Shown here piece after piece: positions 11,028 through 22,247 of a stretch of DNA of 64,000 bases. The notes beneath the pieces were generated by a model that searched no databases, was not told the origin of the DNA, and worked only from the letters and a program-made list of their open reading frames with translations. The position numbers and the translations under genes are program-made. Within the stretch, counting starts at the first letter, position 1; every line of letters starts with the position of its first letter. The DNA comes from an uncultured Luminiphilus sp. (lineage in GTDB: Bacteria > Pseudomonadota > Gammaproteobacteria > Pseudomonadales > Halieaceae), in the NCBI GenBank assembly GCA_943789425.1, contig CALSUB010000013.1:62001-126000 (forward strand), read 5' to 3'.

Positions 11028-11070
11028 TGTCCAATATAAATGACAACTTAAGTGTCTTATTTATATGAAT
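11028..11070 (+). promoter_or_regulatory. Tandem PpsR/CrtJ-like boxes at crtI
   Basis: TGTCCAATATAAATGACA (11028-11045) and TGTCTTATTTATATGAAT (11053-11070, imperfect), 7 bp gap; second box overlaps the crtI start codon. Confidence 0.55.
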
Positions 11071-12598
11071 ATTGCCCAATCAGCCTTCGAATCTCTTACC
11101 ACCGCGGATGCACGACCCACCGCCATCGTGATTGGCACCGGTTTTGGTGGCCTCGCGGCAGCGATACGCTTAGGCGCAAAAGGCTACCGAGTTCATATGC
11201 TCGAAAAGCTCGATGCGCCCGGTGGACGGGCCTACGTCTACCATCAAGATGGCTTCACCTTTGATGCGGGCCCGACCATTGTCACAGCACCCTTTCTGCT
11301 TGAAGAATTATGGCAGCTCTGTGGCAAACGATTCTCAGATGATGTGGATTTGCGTCCCATGGATCCTTTCTTCCGGCTGCGCTTTGACGACGGCAGGATT
11401 TTTGACTACTGCGGCGACAAGCAGCCGTAACCTTGAGCAAATTAAAAGCTATTGCGCGGAAGATGTAGACGGCTACAAAGCCTATTTAGAAGCCAGCGAA
11501 AAGCGCTACAAGGTGGGTTTTGAAGGATTGGTAGACAAGCCGTTTGACTCCCTCATGGCACTCTTTCGGTTTTTGCCGGAACTCATCAAATTGCGCAGTG
11601 ATCGCAGTGTTTACCGATTAGTGTCACGTTATATCCGCGATCCACAATTGCGCATGACCATGAGCTTTCACCCGCTGCTCATCGGTGGCAACCCCTTCTC
11701 AGTGACCAGCGTTTACACCCTCATCTCCTACCTGGAACAACGCTGGGGCGTGTGGTCTGCAATGGGCGGCACAGGCAGCATTGTCAAAGGCATGGCAGGT
11801 CTCATTGAAGGCCAAGGCGGCAAAATAGAATGCAACGCCGAGGTGGAAGAAATACTGGTTGAGAACGGCAATGCCAAAGGAGTGCGACTGCGCGATGGTC
11901 GGGTACTACACAGCGACCTCGTCGTCTCCAATGCCGATGCGGCTTGGACCTACCGACACCTCATCGACGCCCGTCATCGTAAGCGCTGGACTGATCGTAA
12001 GATCGAGCGCTCTCATTATTCTAATGGCCTATTTGTGTGGTACTTCGGCACAAAGGGTCAGTATGAAGACGTCCCCCACCATTCGGTTATTTTAGGGCCA
12101 CGCTATCGCGGATTACTGGATGACATTTTTAAACGAAAGGTGCTGGCCGACGACTTTAGCCTCTACCTACATCGACCGACTGAGACCGATCCGTCCATGG
12201 CGCCCGAGGGGTGTGATGCCTTTTACGCCCTAGCGCCCGTGCCTCATCTCGATGCCGACGTCGACTGGACAGAGTACGCCGAAACGTTTCGACAGCGTAT
12301 CTGCCAACGACTTGAAGACACCATGCTGCCCGGCCTCAGTGACCGCATCGTGACGTCGCGGCTTCTCACGCCGCAAGACTTTCAAGATCGGCTCTGCTCA
12401 TTCAAGGGCGCGGGCTTCAGCTTCGAACCCCGTATCACACAGAGCGCCTGGTTCAGGCCCCACAATCGTAGCGAAGATGTGAAAGGCCTCTATTTAGTCG
12501 GAGCCGGTACGCACCCCGGCGCAGGAATGCCCGCAGTGATCTCATCGGCTAAAGTCATTGACCAATTGATTCCCGCGGCGGTGGCGCAACATGCGTAA
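11065..12598 (+). CDS. crtI: Phytoene desaturase CrtI (frameshifted near 11425)
   Basis: AIVIGTGFGGLAAAIRLGAKGYRVHMLEKLDAPGGRAYVYHQDGFTFDAGPTIVTAPFLLEELW, then in another frame ...GLYLVGAGTHPGAGMPAVISSAKV. Confidence 0.92.
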
Positions 12599-13661
12599 CG
12601 ATCATCAGATCACTACGCCCCACACCGACATGCGTGAGTGTCGGAGACTGCTTTATCACGGCTCACGATCATTCCATATCGCCTCTCGTTTTCTGCCGCC
12701 GACGCTGCGAGAGTCGGCCTGTGGGCTTTACGCATTTTGTCGCATTGCGGACGATTTAGTGGACCTTGGGGAAGATCCCAAACAGGCACTGGCAGAATTA
12801 CATCGTCGTCTCGATCTGATTTATGCCGGCACACCCAAAAATCACTCTGTCGATCGTGTGCTGAGTCAAATTGTGACGGATCATCAGCTTCCCAGAGGAT
12901 TGCTCGATGCACTACTGCAAGGCTTCGACTGGGACACGGCGGGACGCAGCTATGAGACGGTAGACGACCTCTGCGACTATGGTGCTCGAGTCGCGGGCAC
13001 TGTCGGTCTTATGATGGCGATTCTCATGGGCGTAAAAGATCATAACTCGCTTGCTCGAGCAGCAGATCTGGGCGTTGCTATGCAGCTGACTAATATCTGT
13101 CGTGACGTGGGCGAGGATGCTCGCGCTGGCCGGCTTTATCTACCCCGACAACTGTGTCGTGACCACGGTATTGACCCCGATGCTTTTTTGGCGGACCCCT
13201 CACCCGGGCCCAAACTGACCGGCGTGCTACGTCACCTACTAGGCGAGGCAGATAGGCGCTATCAGCTCGCTGACGTTGGCATTGAACAATTGCCCAAAAC
13301 CTGTCGACCGGGCATCCGCGCCGCTCGCAGACTCTACGCTGAAATTGGCCATACCCTCGCAGCAGGGGGGTATGACCCCATTACGACACGAGCGATAGTG
13401 ACGCGTCGCCGCAAAGTGGGAATTGGCATCGGCGTCTTCGGGGCACCTGAGCACCTATCAGCAGATCTCGCGGCACCTTGCGCTAGAGAGAATCGATTTC
13501 TGTTAGCGAGCGTTCCCCATACGGAGGAGTGGCAGCGTCCCACGCAACCGCGAAGTTTCTCTCCGAGCGCGTCCTGGATGCTGGACCTGTTCATGGTAAT
13601 GGGTCAACGTGATCAGATGACCACTGAACACCAATCAACCGACCACAGCGGACGGATCTGA
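12591..13661 (+). CDS. crtB: Phytoene synthase
   Basis: YGSRSFHIASRFLPPTLRESACGLYAFCRIADDLVD; AMQLTNICRDVGEDARAGRLYLP. Confidence 0.95.
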   Translation: MRNDHQITTPHTDMRECRRLLYHGSRSFHIASRFLPPTLRESACGLYAFCRIADDLVDLGEDPKQALAELHRRLDLIYAGTPKNHSVDRVLSQIVTDHQLPRGLLDALLQGFDWDTAGRSYETVDDLCDYGARVAGTVGLMMAILMGVKDHNSLARAADLGVAMQLTNICRDVGEDARAGRLYLPRQLCRDHGIDPDAFLADPSPGPKLTGVLRHLLGEADRRYQLADVGIEQLPKTCRPGIRAARRLYAEIGHTLAAGGYDPITTRAIVTRRRKVGIGIGVFGAPEHLSADLAAPCARENRFLLASVPHTEEWQRPTQPRSFSPSASWMLDLFMVMGQRDQMTTEHQSTDHSGRI

Positions 13662-14273
13662 GCTCACCGTGGCGCCGCTGTTCGCGGACCACTCAAGGCC
13701 GACACTAGAGAGGGCTTGAGCATAACGACCTGAACGCAACGCCCCCCACTCCAACTTAAACCATGGCGTCAACGTCTCAGGACGCTCACTCAACCACTGA
13801 TCCAATGCGTTAGGCGATACCCAGCGCCAGTCCGCTACTTCTAATGGGTTGGGGTCGGGGTCACGGTCAATACGCCCCACGTAAACAGAACAGAGTTCAT
13901 GCTCAGCGCCCGCCTCGTCATACTGCGCCTGATATTGGAAGCGATGCGTGAAAGCGAGATCTGCTGAGACGCCCAGCTCTTCCTCCAGTCGCCGCTGGGT
14001 CGCAATCTCGTAGGTTTCACCTCTGCGAGGGTGACTACAACACGTGTTAGACCAAAACGCCGGCCAAAGTGCTTTTTGATCGCTACGCTGCTGCAGCAGC
14101 ACGTCACCCTGCGGGTTAAATAAAAATATCGAAAATGCCCGGTGCAATGTGCCCGAACCTCGATGAAGTGCGGCTTTGCTGTCATGGCCCAGCACATGAT
14201 CGTGCTCGTCGACAACAATCAGCGGTTCGCTATCGAAAGAAACGACTGCTGCAGAGGAGGTCTGTGTCGACAT
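13635..14273 (-). CDS. idi: Isopentenyl-diphosphate delta-isomerase (type I)
   Basis: Nudix-like GTLHRAFSIFLFNPQGDVLLQQRSDQKALWPAFWSNTCCSHPRRGE ... RRLEEELG; EHELCSVYVG. Confidence 0.93.
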   Translation of the reverse strand: MSTQTSSAAVVSFDSEPLIVVDEHDHVLGHDSKAALHRGSGTLHRAFSIFLFNPQGDVLLQQRSDQKALWPAFWSNTCCSHPRRGETYEIATQRRLEEELGVSADLAFTHRFQYQAQYDEAGAEHELCSVYVGRIDRDPDPNPLEVADWRWVSPNALDQWLSERPETLTPWFKLEWGALRSGRYAQALSSVGLEWSANSGATVSSDPSAVVG

Positions 14274-14441
14274 GAGGGGATCCCCAAAAAATAAAATGAC
14301 CCGCTCCCAGGGGGAGGATACTATTAGAAAGTAGCTCAGTTTACAGGCGATCGACAGCTCTGGGGGCAGGGTGATCGCAATCTGTTCTACTTCTTATACT
14401 ATCGGCTCGATCTAAAAGACGTCACCGCGGGTCGTAAACCT

Positions 14442-14462
14442 CAGGCCCCCAGAAGGGGCCTG
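14442..14462 (-). terminator. Hairpin downstream of pufA (terminator or mRNA-stabilising stem)
   Basis: Perfect 8-bp inverted repeat CAGGCCCC-cagaa-GGGGCCTG 10 nt after the pufA stop; no obvious T-tract. Confidence 0.55.
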
Positions 14463-14471
14463 TAACACTTG

Positions 14472-14663
14472 TTAGCTCCGTGCAGGAGGCATAGCCTCTT
14501 GCTGGGTACTAACGGCCATGCCAGTGCTGTTGGGATCACCTAACCAGTCATATCTGTCAGTACTCAACAGAATGAAATGGATAGTAATTGCGAGTGTGAA
14601 CATGCCCACTGCAACTCCCGTCAGAACTTGGCGTGGATCAAACAACATCCAGAATCTGTGCAT
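14472..14663 (-). CDS. pufA: LH1 antenna alpha subunit
   Basis: MHRFWMLFDPRQVLTGVAVGMFTLAITIHFILLSTDRYDWLG; classic LH1-alpha pattern with AxxxH. Confidence 0.93.
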   Translation of the reverse strand: MHRFWMLFDPRQVLTGVAVGMFTLAITIHFILLSTDRYDWLGDPNSTGMAVSTQQEAMPPARS

Positions 14664-14735
14664 AAGTTGTCTCCGTTACTTAATTGCGAAATGGCTTTAG
14701 GGCCATTCGCTGTGAACAAAGCAGTTCAATGGTTC

Positions 14736-14861
14736 TTAGAACCAAGGCTTCCACATATACAGTAAGTAATGTGCAACTACTGCGATGCCCACAAAGCCGA
14801 TAAATCCACGGATATAAGCTGTGTGGAATTCTCGAGCTTCGTTCTCAGACAAACTACTCAT
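14736..14861 (-). CDS. pufB: LH1 antenna beta subunit
   Basis: Short ORF (41 aa, not in the ORF track): MSSLSENEAREFHTAYIRGFIGFVGIAVVAHYLLYMWKPWF; AxxxH and WKPWF typical of LH1-beta. Confidence 0.93.
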   Translation of the reverse strand: MSSLSENEAREFHTAYIRGFIGFVGIAVVAHYLLYMWKPWF

Positions 14862-15012
14862 GGTTAATACCTCCCATGTACGTTTGTTTCATACTTGCCG
14901 CCCATCACACCAAAGTGTGGTTGGACGACGCCGTTTCGGAGTAAGCCTCCACTCGAGAGTGTCGGTTTACGCCTTCCTAACTAAACCAAATTGGCCTAAT
15001 CAAGATCTTTTC

Positions 15013-15029
15013 CGCAGCTCACCGCTGCG
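15013..15029 (-). promoter_or_regulatory. Hairpin in the pufC-pufB intergenic region
   Basis: CGCAGC-TCACC-GCTGCG inverted repeat. Confidence 0.4.
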
Positions 15030-15033
15030 ATGA

Positions 15034-15054
15034 TGAGATAGCCCGGCTATCTCA
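15034..15054 (-). promoter_or_regulatory. Hairpin immediately downstream of pufC
   Basis: TGAGATAGCC-C-GGCTATCTCA, 10-bp inverted repeat 6-7 nt after the pufC stop. Confidence 0.5.
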
Positions 15055-15060
15055 CTTCAT

Positions 15061-16173
15061 TCAGTTTGCCTCTCCGCCCATCACGCCTTGGTCAAGACTT
15101 GAGGTCTCCATCTCCATGGGCGCTGGCGTCTCTTCCATTACCGCAGGAGCGGCCTCAGGTTCGGGAGCCAGTGCCCCTAAGTTTGGATAATCAGCCAACA
15201 TATTGGCGCCGAGCAGCGGCTGATAAGCACCTTGGTGACAGGTTGCACAGTTCACTTTTTGTGCGTCACCCAAAGGACCTTGCCGATGAGCCGGCAGCCA
15301 GTCGTTAGTCGGATTGATGTAGGCGTTATTCATTTCCTTAACCATCTGCTGCCCATGCCACGCCTGTACGCGCTCTGAGTTGCTCTCTTCCCAAGAGCCG
15401 AAAGCACGACTGTTGTGACAATGAGTACAGTTCACACCGAGTGCGTCGGAGTAGTGCATCATCAAGCTGTAGATGTGCTCTGTACTCTGAATCGAGGCCT
15501 CGTGGCCTTGAGGGAGCGCCGTATCGCCCTGCGCCCTGGCGACTCCGTCCTCCAACAGATAGGGCGTAAAAGGATCAATCGGTAGCGAGGTATAAACGGA
15601 CGACTCCTGATGCGCTACGTTTTGCATCATGTGTCCCATGTTCTCTGCGCGTCGCGGTGGCACACCGATGGTCCAGACTTGTTCGGGCACGTTATTACCG
15701 CGGTGACAGGTGTAACAGGTCACACCTGCGCCGCCCACGTGAGCGCCCCAATTTTCATTCGCGTTTTGCGTCATGGCAATCATGACCCGCGCTACCTTTT
15801 TGGTGTAGAGGGTGTCTGCTTCAAAACCCTCGCCAGCAACGTGACAGTAGTTGCAGCCTTGGTCAGGCGATACCCATTGGGTAATCGCGGCCATCAATCG
15901 GGTGAATTCTCCGACAGACAGGTGCCCTAGCACCTCAACATTTTGATAAATGTCACCCGCCTTTGGACCTTCCGAGCTGACAGCGGGTATTGCCGCCGGC
16001 ATCTGATTGGCATCCACCAATGCTTGCAAGGTATCAGGGTTGTAGAGTGCTTCCATGCCAGTGCCGCGATAGCCTCGTTGCACCGATTCAGGTGGTGGCG
16101 CCTCGCAACCCGTCAAGAATGCGGCTCCTAATATGAGTACGCTCGCGAATCGTTTCATTGTGAAGGCTTTCAT
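15061..16173 (-). CDS. pufC: Photosynthetic reaction centre tetraheme cytochrome c subunit
   Basis: Lipobox LTGC; four CxxCH sites (CNYCH, CYTCH, CTHCH, CATCH); downstream of pufM. Confidence 0.97.
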   Translation of the reverse strand: MKAFTMKRFASVLILGAAFLTGCEAPPPESVQRGYRGTGMEALYNPDTLQALVDANQMPAAIPAVSSEGPKAGDIYQNVEVLGHLSVGEFTRLMAAITQWVSPDQGCNYCHVAGEGFEADTLYTKKVARVMIAMTQNANENWGAHVGGAGVTCYTCHRGNNVPEQVWTIGVPPRRAENMGHMMQNVAHQESSVYTSLPIDPFTPYLLEDGVARAQGDTALPQGHEASIQSTEHIYSLMMHYSDALGVNCTHCHNSRAFGSWEESNSERVQAWHGQQMVKEMNNAYINPTNDWLPAHRQGPLGDAQKVNCATCHQGAYQPLLGANMLADYPNLGALAPEPEAAPAVMEETPAPMEMETSSLDQGVMGGEAN

Positions 16174-17144
16174 TGTGCACCCCCTATCATTGGATCGATG
16201 ACCGGCGTCGCCTCAATCGGAGGATAGGCCGGCACGATGCCGTGCTTCATACCCCAGAGGTACCAGTTCTCAACAACCGTTCCTGTCAACAGAATACCCA
16301 CCGCGCCCGTCAAGACCGTCAGGACCGCGAACCACCATCCCCATCGGTGAATCGATTCCATCGACGCGTTGAATCCCATGCACCATCTCCAGAACAAAGC
16401 ACCCCGCTCTGCAGCGGTACCCCGATCGGTGATCTGGTCGATCTCGCGATCCGCACCATAGCGACTGGTTGCCAAGATCGTCGCCCCGTGCATTGCAAAC
16501 AGGACTGCCGAGCCATAGAGGAAGGCAATCGAGAGCATATGGAATGGGTTGTAGAACAGATTGCCGTACCGTAGCGAGAAGGCCGCTGTCCAATCCAGGT
16601 GAGGAAAGACGCCGAATGGCACTGCTTCAGCCCAAGAGCCCATCAAGATGGGGCGGATAAAGCCCAGCACAAGGTATAAAAGAATTGCTGCGCCAAAGGC
16701 CCAGGCAAGATAATTACTCATCCCCAAATTCCGTGAGATACGGAAAGTACGGGCCCACCACAGCATGATCGATAACGTTAATAACGCGCCGACAATGAGC
16801 CACCATCCGCCGTCATTCAACGGTGGAATAGTCAGCCCATACTCAGGGGGGGGTGGCTCCAATGCCAACCAAAAGAGTTGTCGCACAAACTGAACAGGAT
16901 CCCAGTTCACCGAGGCGAACATGTTCATCCCGATAATGAAGAACGCCAGCGCACCGGCGATCAGCGCGAACACGCCTAATGTCCCGAGATAGATCGGACC
17001 AATCTGGGCATCACCGAGCTTGCCTAGCCAATGATTGTGGATGATCCCGCTGGTGCGATTGTATTCTTCGTCACCAATGGGGACACCGGGGTAATCGGGC
17101 GCAGCGACCTGCACTTGGGTAAAAATATTTTGATATTCTCTCAT
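16170..17144 (-). CDS. pufM: Photosynthetic reaction centre M subunit
   Basis: [22 protein letters not shown] ... [80 protein letters not shown]. Confidence 0.98.
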   Translation of the reverse strand: MREYQNIFTQVQVAAPDYPGVPIGDEEYNRTSGIIHNHWLGKLGDAQIGPIYLGTLGVFALIAGALAFFIIGMNMFASVNWDPVQFVRQLFWLALEPPPPEYGLTIPPLNDGGWWLIVGALLTLSIMLWWARTFRISRNLGMSNYLAWAFGAAILLYLVLGFIRPILMGSWAEAVPFGVFPHLDWTAAFSLRYGNLFYNPFHMLSIAFLYGSAVLFAMHGATILATSRYGADREIDQITDRGTAAERGALFWRWCMGFNASMESIHRWGWWFAVLTVLTGAVGILLTGTVVENWYLWGMKHGIVPAYPPIEATPVIDPMIGGAQ

Positions 17145-17158
17145 GACATGGTCCCCTC

Positions 17159-17983
17159 TCAGTACCAGACCGGCAGTTCAAGCCACCAGTTCCACCATTC
17201 AGGCCAGCCGCGTGTCCAAAATGGCCCGCTGATGACGATGCATACCGCACTCCAAAATGCCGCCGAAATAGCCACAAATACGCCGACACGGTGAATACCT
17301 AACGCGCCAACGGAGTAACCGATGCTGTCGCGGAAGAACGTGTTTTCATGCTCTCCAGTTTTCACTGTCTCTCCCTCGCGGGGATCCGTCGCCATCAAGA
17401 TGAGCGACCCATGCATCGACAATGCCAGAGCAGTCGTGAAGAAGAAGGTCACCGCAATCATGTGTGCCGGGTTGTAGTGAAAATGCAGAAACTGGTAACC
17501 CACGTTCGACACCCAGTCGAGGTGGCTGAGAATGCCGTAGGGGAAACCATGACCCCATGCACCCAGCAACACAGGGCGAATGATGACCAGCGTCACGTAA
17601 GCGAAGATGGCAAAGCTAAACGCGAAGGGAATGTGAAGTCCCATCCCTAATTTTCTGGAAATCTCTACTTGCCTCAGCGCCCAGGATCCGAAAGCACCCA
17701 CGGCACAGATCGTAATGACCTGCCATAGCCCACCCTCTCTAAGCGGGGCCATGCCGAGCCCATAAGATAAGTCCGGCGGCGCGATGCTGATTTGCCAAAC
17801 GTTCCAAGTAGGGCCAATGGCAGCGCCGTAGATCAGCAGCCCTGTGCCCAAAAAGGCGAAAAAAGCGGTGGTGATGCCAAAGAAGCCAACCCAAAAGGGA
17901 CCTATCCAAAAATCGAATAGATCGCCTCCGATAAGAGTTCCTCCCCGGACACGATACTTTTTCTCAAAACTCAGCATCGACAT
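17159..17983 (-). CDS. pufL: Photosynthetic reaction centre L subunit
   Basis: [33 protein letters not shown] ... [43 protein letters not shown]. Confidence 0.98.
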   Translation of the reverse strand: MSMLSFEKKYRVRGGTLIGGDLFDFWIGPFWVGFFGITTAFFAFLGTGLLIYGAAIGPTWNVWQISIAPPDLSYGLGMAPLREGGLWQVITICAVGAFGSWALRQVEISRKLGMGLHIPFAFSFAIFAYVTLVIIRPVLLGAWGHGFPYGILSHLDWVSNVGYQFLHFHYNPAHMIAVTFFFTTALALSMHGSLILMATDPREGETVKTGEHENTFFRDSIGYSVGALGIHRVGVFVAISAAFWSAVCIVISGPFWTRGWPEWWNWWLELPVWY

Positions 17984-18069
17984 GACATGACTCTCCCTTT
18001 ATGGCGTTATCCGCCAGTTCTCAAACATCCACTCACCGATCTCTCCATCCCGCAGAAATTCGGCTTAGC

Positions 18070-18282
18070 TCAAATTCTCATGAAGGCATAAGGCGTGAGG
18101 CTATATGCCGACCGCCTCGCCTCTTGCCAGCAGCTCTCCGTGCTGCCAGCTCGTTGAAACGTTAATGACTTTAAGATCGCCGCCGAGATAAACCAGGTGA
18201 ACACCATCATAAATAGCAGTCGAAACTGAAGTTGATCCCAAATACCGTCTGGCCCATCGCTTGTTCTGTGAGTTGTTGCCAT
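18070..18282 (-). CDS. pufQ: PufQ-like small membrane protein
   Basis: MATTHRTSDGPDGIWDQLQFRLLFMMVFTWFISAAILKSLTFQRAGSTESCWQEARRSAYSLTPYAFMRI; single TM and C-terminal EARR..LTPYAFMR resembling PufQ; lies between bchZ and pufL as pufQ does. Confidence 0.6.
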   Translation of the reverse strand: MATTHRTSDGPDGIWDQLQFRLLFMMVFTWFISAAILKSLTFQRAGSTESCWQEARRSAYSLTPYAFMRI

Positions 18283-18335
18283 GAGTCTTCCCTCCCCGAA
18301 GGGTGTCTGTGTCACTGTCGACGTTATGCTTTTAT

Positions 18336-19838
18336 TCATGCGGCATCTCCAAACTGCAGGCTTTCGCTCGCGTGTTGGACATGCCCAATTTCTACCGTGC
18401 TCACACCCGCAGCTTTAGCTGCCTGCTCGGACGCGTCGCGCAATCGTTTTGCGGCTGAGATACGGACAAGAATCGGTTGCGCTGCCACGATGCGGTTAAG
18501 TCCCTCTTGTGCAGCGTCAGCCCACAGCAGGGTTTCGGCAGCCCGTGCAAGCGTTGGATCCACTTTGTCGAGCTCGGTGCCGAGTGGCAGAATATTGAAC
18601 AAGGCGTCAAACAGGGCATTACAAACTTCTTGCACCAAATAACAGGTACCTGCGTAACCCATAAATGGCGTGCCCGTATGACGACGGATAATGGTGCCAG
18701 GCAACGATGCGGGAACGTAAACGCTCTTGTTTCCTGCCTCGTTGATGTACATGCGTTCGTTGTAACCACCAAACACCAGCAGCGCGCCCGATTGATGAAT
18801 CGCATCACGAACCTGCTCGTTATCCGGTTTAACCCCCGCTTTGCGAGAAAAATGAAAGGCGCAGGGCAACCCTAACTCGCCCTCGAGAAAATGACGTAGC
18901 CCTCGCGTATAAGTCTCGGTTGCCACCACGCCAAAACTGGCTGTGCCAAAAAAGTCCTGGGTCACCGAGCGCCACAGATCCCAGACAGGCTTCAGCGTGG
19001 TGTGCTTTTCTTGCTCGATAAAGGGTTCGGGGTCGAGTCCCAACTCTTCACCTATCGCGCGAAGAAACTTGGTCGTGCTATCCAGACCGATGGGAGCCTG
19101 AAAATACGGCGCCTCCAGGGTCTCACACAGCTTGCGCCCATACTCGCGATAGAGGCAGACGTTCGCATCCGCGTCGGCCAACGTCACAATATTCTCCAGC
19201 GGGCAGCCCAGCGGGAAAGTCAGATTGATCTCTGCACCAATGCCCTCAATCAAGCGCTGTATTTCAGCGAGATCCGAAGGCGTATTAAAGTAGCCATAAG
19301 CGGGACCGATGATATTGACCAGCTTCTTCGCATTTTCAGTCTTTTTAGCCTTGCGCTTTTTAGCTTTGGCCTTACCAAATTGGTCCCATAGCCATACTAA
19401 TGCTCGGTCAGCACTTTGCCACTGATCCTCATCGATCGTGCGCGGGAGGAAGCGTTGAATATTCGTGTCTGTTGGAGTTACCCCGCCACCAATCATCTCG
19501 GCAATAGAGCCGGTAACCACAACGCTGGGCTTCTTAGGATCCAGCATTTCATGCGCGCGACGCAGTGCACCCTCGGTGCCCCGCTGTCCAAGCTCTTCCT
19601 CGGCAAGACCCGTGACGACAATCGGTAGCTCATGGGGCGGCAACCCGTCGGTATAATGAAGCACCGACGTCACCGGTAAGTTTTCACATCCCACCGGCCC
19701 ATCGATGATGACCTGCAAGCCCTTGACCGCGGTAAACATGTACACCGAGCCCCAATAGCCCCCTGCGCGATCATGGTCCATGACTAACATCAGCCAGCTT
19801 CTCCCATTCCCGATCGACTTATAATCTGTGGGGTCCAT
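18336..19838 (-). CDS. bchZ: Chlorophyllide a oxidoreductase subunit Z
   Basis: [68 protein letters not shown]; next to bchXY. Confidence 0.96.
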   Translation of the reverse strand: MDPTDYKSIGNGRSWLMLVMDHDRAGGYWGSVYMFTAVKGLQVIIDGPVGCENLPVTSVLHYTDGLPPHELPIVVTGLAEEELGQRGTEGALRRAHEMLDPKKPSVVVTGSIAEMIGGGVTPTDTNIQRFLPRTIDEDQWQSADRALVWLWDQFGKAKAKKRKAKKTENAKKLVNIIGPAYGYFNTPSDLAEIQRLIEGIGAEINLTFPLGCPLENIVTLADADANVCLYREYGRKLCETLEAPYFQAPIGLDSTTKFLRAIGEELGLDPEPFIEQEKHTTLKPVWDLWRSVTQDFFGTASFGVVATETYTRGLRHFLEGELGLPCAFHFSRKAGVKPDNEQVRDAIHQSGALLVFGGYNERMYINEAGNKSVYVPASLPGTIIRRHTGTPFMGYAGTCYLVQEVCNALFDALFNILPLGTELDKVDPTLARAAETLLWADAAQEGLNRIVAAQPILVRISAAKRLRDASEQAAKAAGVSTVEIGHVQHASESLQFGDAA

Positions 19839-21262
19839 ATCCCGGTTTTCGTACCCGTACCGACACCCGCAAAGAACGTTTCCATCCTTTTAAAGCGGTC
19901 GCGTCCGGCTATTGCTGTATTGATCACCTCCGCCAAAGAGCCCGCACCGGCAACACCCATCAAGGGTCTCGCTGAAATCAAGTTGGTGAAATAAAGGCTG
20001 GGAATTGACCGCTCTTTCGCTTTTTGTACGACCGGCGTCGTGCCAATTGCAATGTCAGGCTTAAACGTGTCCATCGCATAGAGGTCATCCTCTAAGGAGG
20101 CGCGGAACTGCACACTCACACCGTGTGATTCGAGCCACTCACAATCGTGAGCCGACCAGTCAGATTTAGCGCACGCCGTGCCCACGTATCGAACGTTGGC
20201 GCCGCTCTCAATCAGTAGTCGAGCGACGATCAGCTCCGATCCCTCATAACCTGAGAGGGTGATACGCGCGTCAATTGGGTTCTCTTTCAGCACGCCACGA
20301 ATAGCGGCTAACTGTGCATTGATCGCGGCATCTATCCGCTTCTTGGGCAAATTCAAAACGTCACCGAGATGAGCAAGCCAGTCTTTTGTCCCCTCTACAC
20401 CGACTGGCGCCGACCCCAGAAGCGGTCTGCCTGCAGCCGTAAACTCTCGGGCAGTCGCAGTATAAAAAGGGTGCAACATCGCAACAGCAGAACAATCAAG
20501 CGCCGCATAAAGCTCTCGCCATTCACGCGTTGGTACGACCGGCCCTGCTTTCACTCCCATCGGCTGGATCATGCGCCCGATGGTGATGGCGTCAACGGGG
20601 AAGATCTCTCCCACCATCGCAACAGTCGGCACATCAGTCTCGACAACAGCAGGTCGAGCGACGGGGCCCGCCTGAACCTCACCCCGCGCGTAGCGCAACA
20701 TGGCGCCCGCCAACACATCTTTCGCCTCAGCATGGGTCGGCACGCCAAACCCCGGCACATCAATGCCAATGATCCGAACGCCATTAATTTCTGTGGGCAA
20801 TAGGTCCAGCGGCACACCGGAGGCCGTCGGGACACAGAGGTTGATCACGACGACGGCGTCGTATTGATCGGGATCGGCAATATCATGAACGGCTTCGCGA
20901 ATGTCCTCAAACAACTTACCCGTCACCAGCGATTCAGAATCAAACGGGACGTAACCGACGGTGCGCTTTGCACCATAAAAATGTGAAGTAAACGTGAGTC
21001 CGTAAACGCAACAGGCAGAGCCCGACAAAATCGTCGCGGTGCGCCGCATGCGCAAGCCCACCCGTAATGAGCCAAAAGCGGGGCACATGCTCTGAGGTTG
21101 ATCATGAGGTCCCTTCGGGTAATCCTTATCGTATTGCTCCAGCTGCGCGGTCTTGCCTGCCTTTTGCGCCGCATCACGCATGACGCCTTCTCCCGCATGA
21201 CAACCGTCCGCTGGAGGAGCGGTATCGGAGTCTACGGCGATGGTGTCGCTAGATAGCGTCAT
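19790..21262 (-). CDS. bchY: Chlorophyllide a oxidoreductase subunit Y
   Basis: [70 protein letters not shown]; next to bchXZ. Confidence 0.96.
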   Translation of the reverse strand: MTLSSDTIAVDSDTAPPADGCHAGEGVMRDAAQKAGKTAQLEQYDKDYPKGPHDQPQSMCPAFGSLRVGLRMRRTATILSGSACCVYGLTFTSHFYGAKRTVGYVPFDSESLVTGKLFEDIREAVHDIADPDQYDAVVVINLCVPTASGVPLDLLPTEINGVRIIGIDVPGFGVPTHAEAKDVLAGAMLRYARGEVQAGPVARPAVVETDVPTVAMVGEIFPVDAITIGRMIQPMGVKAGPVVPTREWRELYAALDCSAVAMLHPFYTATAREFTAAGRPLLGSAPVGVEGTKDWLAHLGDVLNLPKKRIDAAINAQLAAIRGVLKENPIDARITLSGYEGSELIVARLLIESGANVRYVGTACAKSDWSAHDCEWLESHGVSVQFRASLEDDLYAMDTFKPDIAIGTTPVVQKAKERSIPSLYFTNLISARPLMGVAGAGSLAEVINTAIAGRDRFKRMETFFAGVGTGTKTGIWTPQIISRSGMGEAG

Positions 21263-22247
21263 AAATCACTTCCAACGAGGGCTTATTAAGGTGCTCAACG
21301 CTGCACAAGTCTTCTAACTTGGCAGGCTCAAGTACGACGTCGCGACCCACGGTGTCGCTGTCAAAAAGTTCAAGCAATCCATCTTGCGTTAGCGGCTCAG
21401 GTTTATGGGGTGGCGCTTCGGCAACATTCGTTGCTAAACCACTGAACAGTGAACCCCACTCTCCATCCGGTCCCCCGATAATTTCATAGGAGGCGCTTTT
21501 GCGTCTGATGTCGTCATTTGCGGGAATAGAAGCGAGCTCCGGTATGCCAACCGCCTTGCAGAAGGCCTGTGCTTGACCGGAACCATCATCTTTATTGGTC
21601 ACCATGCCTGCGACACCGACATTGCCACCGAGCTTGCGGAAATATTCAACCGCGGAACAAACGTTGTTAGCCACATAAAGTGACTGCAAATCATTTGACG
21701 CAACAACGATTACTTTTTGGCACATGTCACGGGCGATCGGCAAACCGAATCCACCGCATACGACGTCGCCCAAAAAGTCGAGGAGCACGTAGTCGAAGTC
21801 CCAGTCATGGAACCCAAGCTTCTCCAACGTTTCAAAGCCATGAATGATGCCTCTGCCACCGCAGCCGCGGCCGACCTCTGGCCCACCCAACTCCATGGCA
21901 AAAACGCCATCGCGCTTGAACATGACGTCGCCTACCGAGACCTCGTCACCGGCCGCTTTTTTAGCAGACGCTGTTTCAATAATGGTGGGACACGCTTTAC
22001 CGCCAAACAACAGCGAGGTGGTGTCACTCTTCGGATCGCAACCGATCAGTAATACTTTTTTGCCTTGCTGCGCCATGTTGTAAGACAAATTGGCGAGCGT
22101 GAAACTTTTACCGATGCCGCCCTTGCCATAAATAGCAATGATTTGTGTCTTGGGGGCTTCCTCACCGGAGGATGCTAACAAGTCGGCCCTCTCCCCGGTA
22201 GATTCCAACCCCGGGTCATACACCTCTGGGTTCTGTGGTGCGTTCAT
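21249..22247 (-). CDS. bchX: Chlorophyllide a oxidoreductase iron protein subunit X
   Basis: IAIYGKGGIGKSFTLANLSYNMAQQGKKVLLIGCDPKSDTTSLLFGGKACPTIIE; NifH-like P-loop. Confidence 0.97.
   Translation of the reverse strand: MNAPQNPEVYDPGLESTGERADLLASSGEEAPKTQIIAIYGKGGIGKSFTLANLSYNMAQQGKKVLLIGCDPKSDTTSLLFGGKACPTIIETASAKKAAGDEVSVGDVMFKRDGVFAMELGGPEVGRGCGGRGIIHGFETLEKLGFHDWDFDYVLLDFLGDVVCGGFGLPIARDMCQKVIVVASNDLQSLYVANNVCSAVEYFRKLGGNVGVAGMVTNKDDGSGQAQAFCKAVGIPELASIPANDDIRRKSASYEIIGGPDGEWGSLFSGLATNVAEAPPHKPEPLTQDGLLELFDSDTVGRDVVLEPAKLEDLCSVEHLNKPSLEVIYDAI

Noticed and set aside
14472-14861. LH2 (pucBA) genes
   Set aside because: The single antenna pair is directly downstream of pufC and has LH1-type features (WKPWF end, FILLSTDR..WL); no second antenna pair was found.
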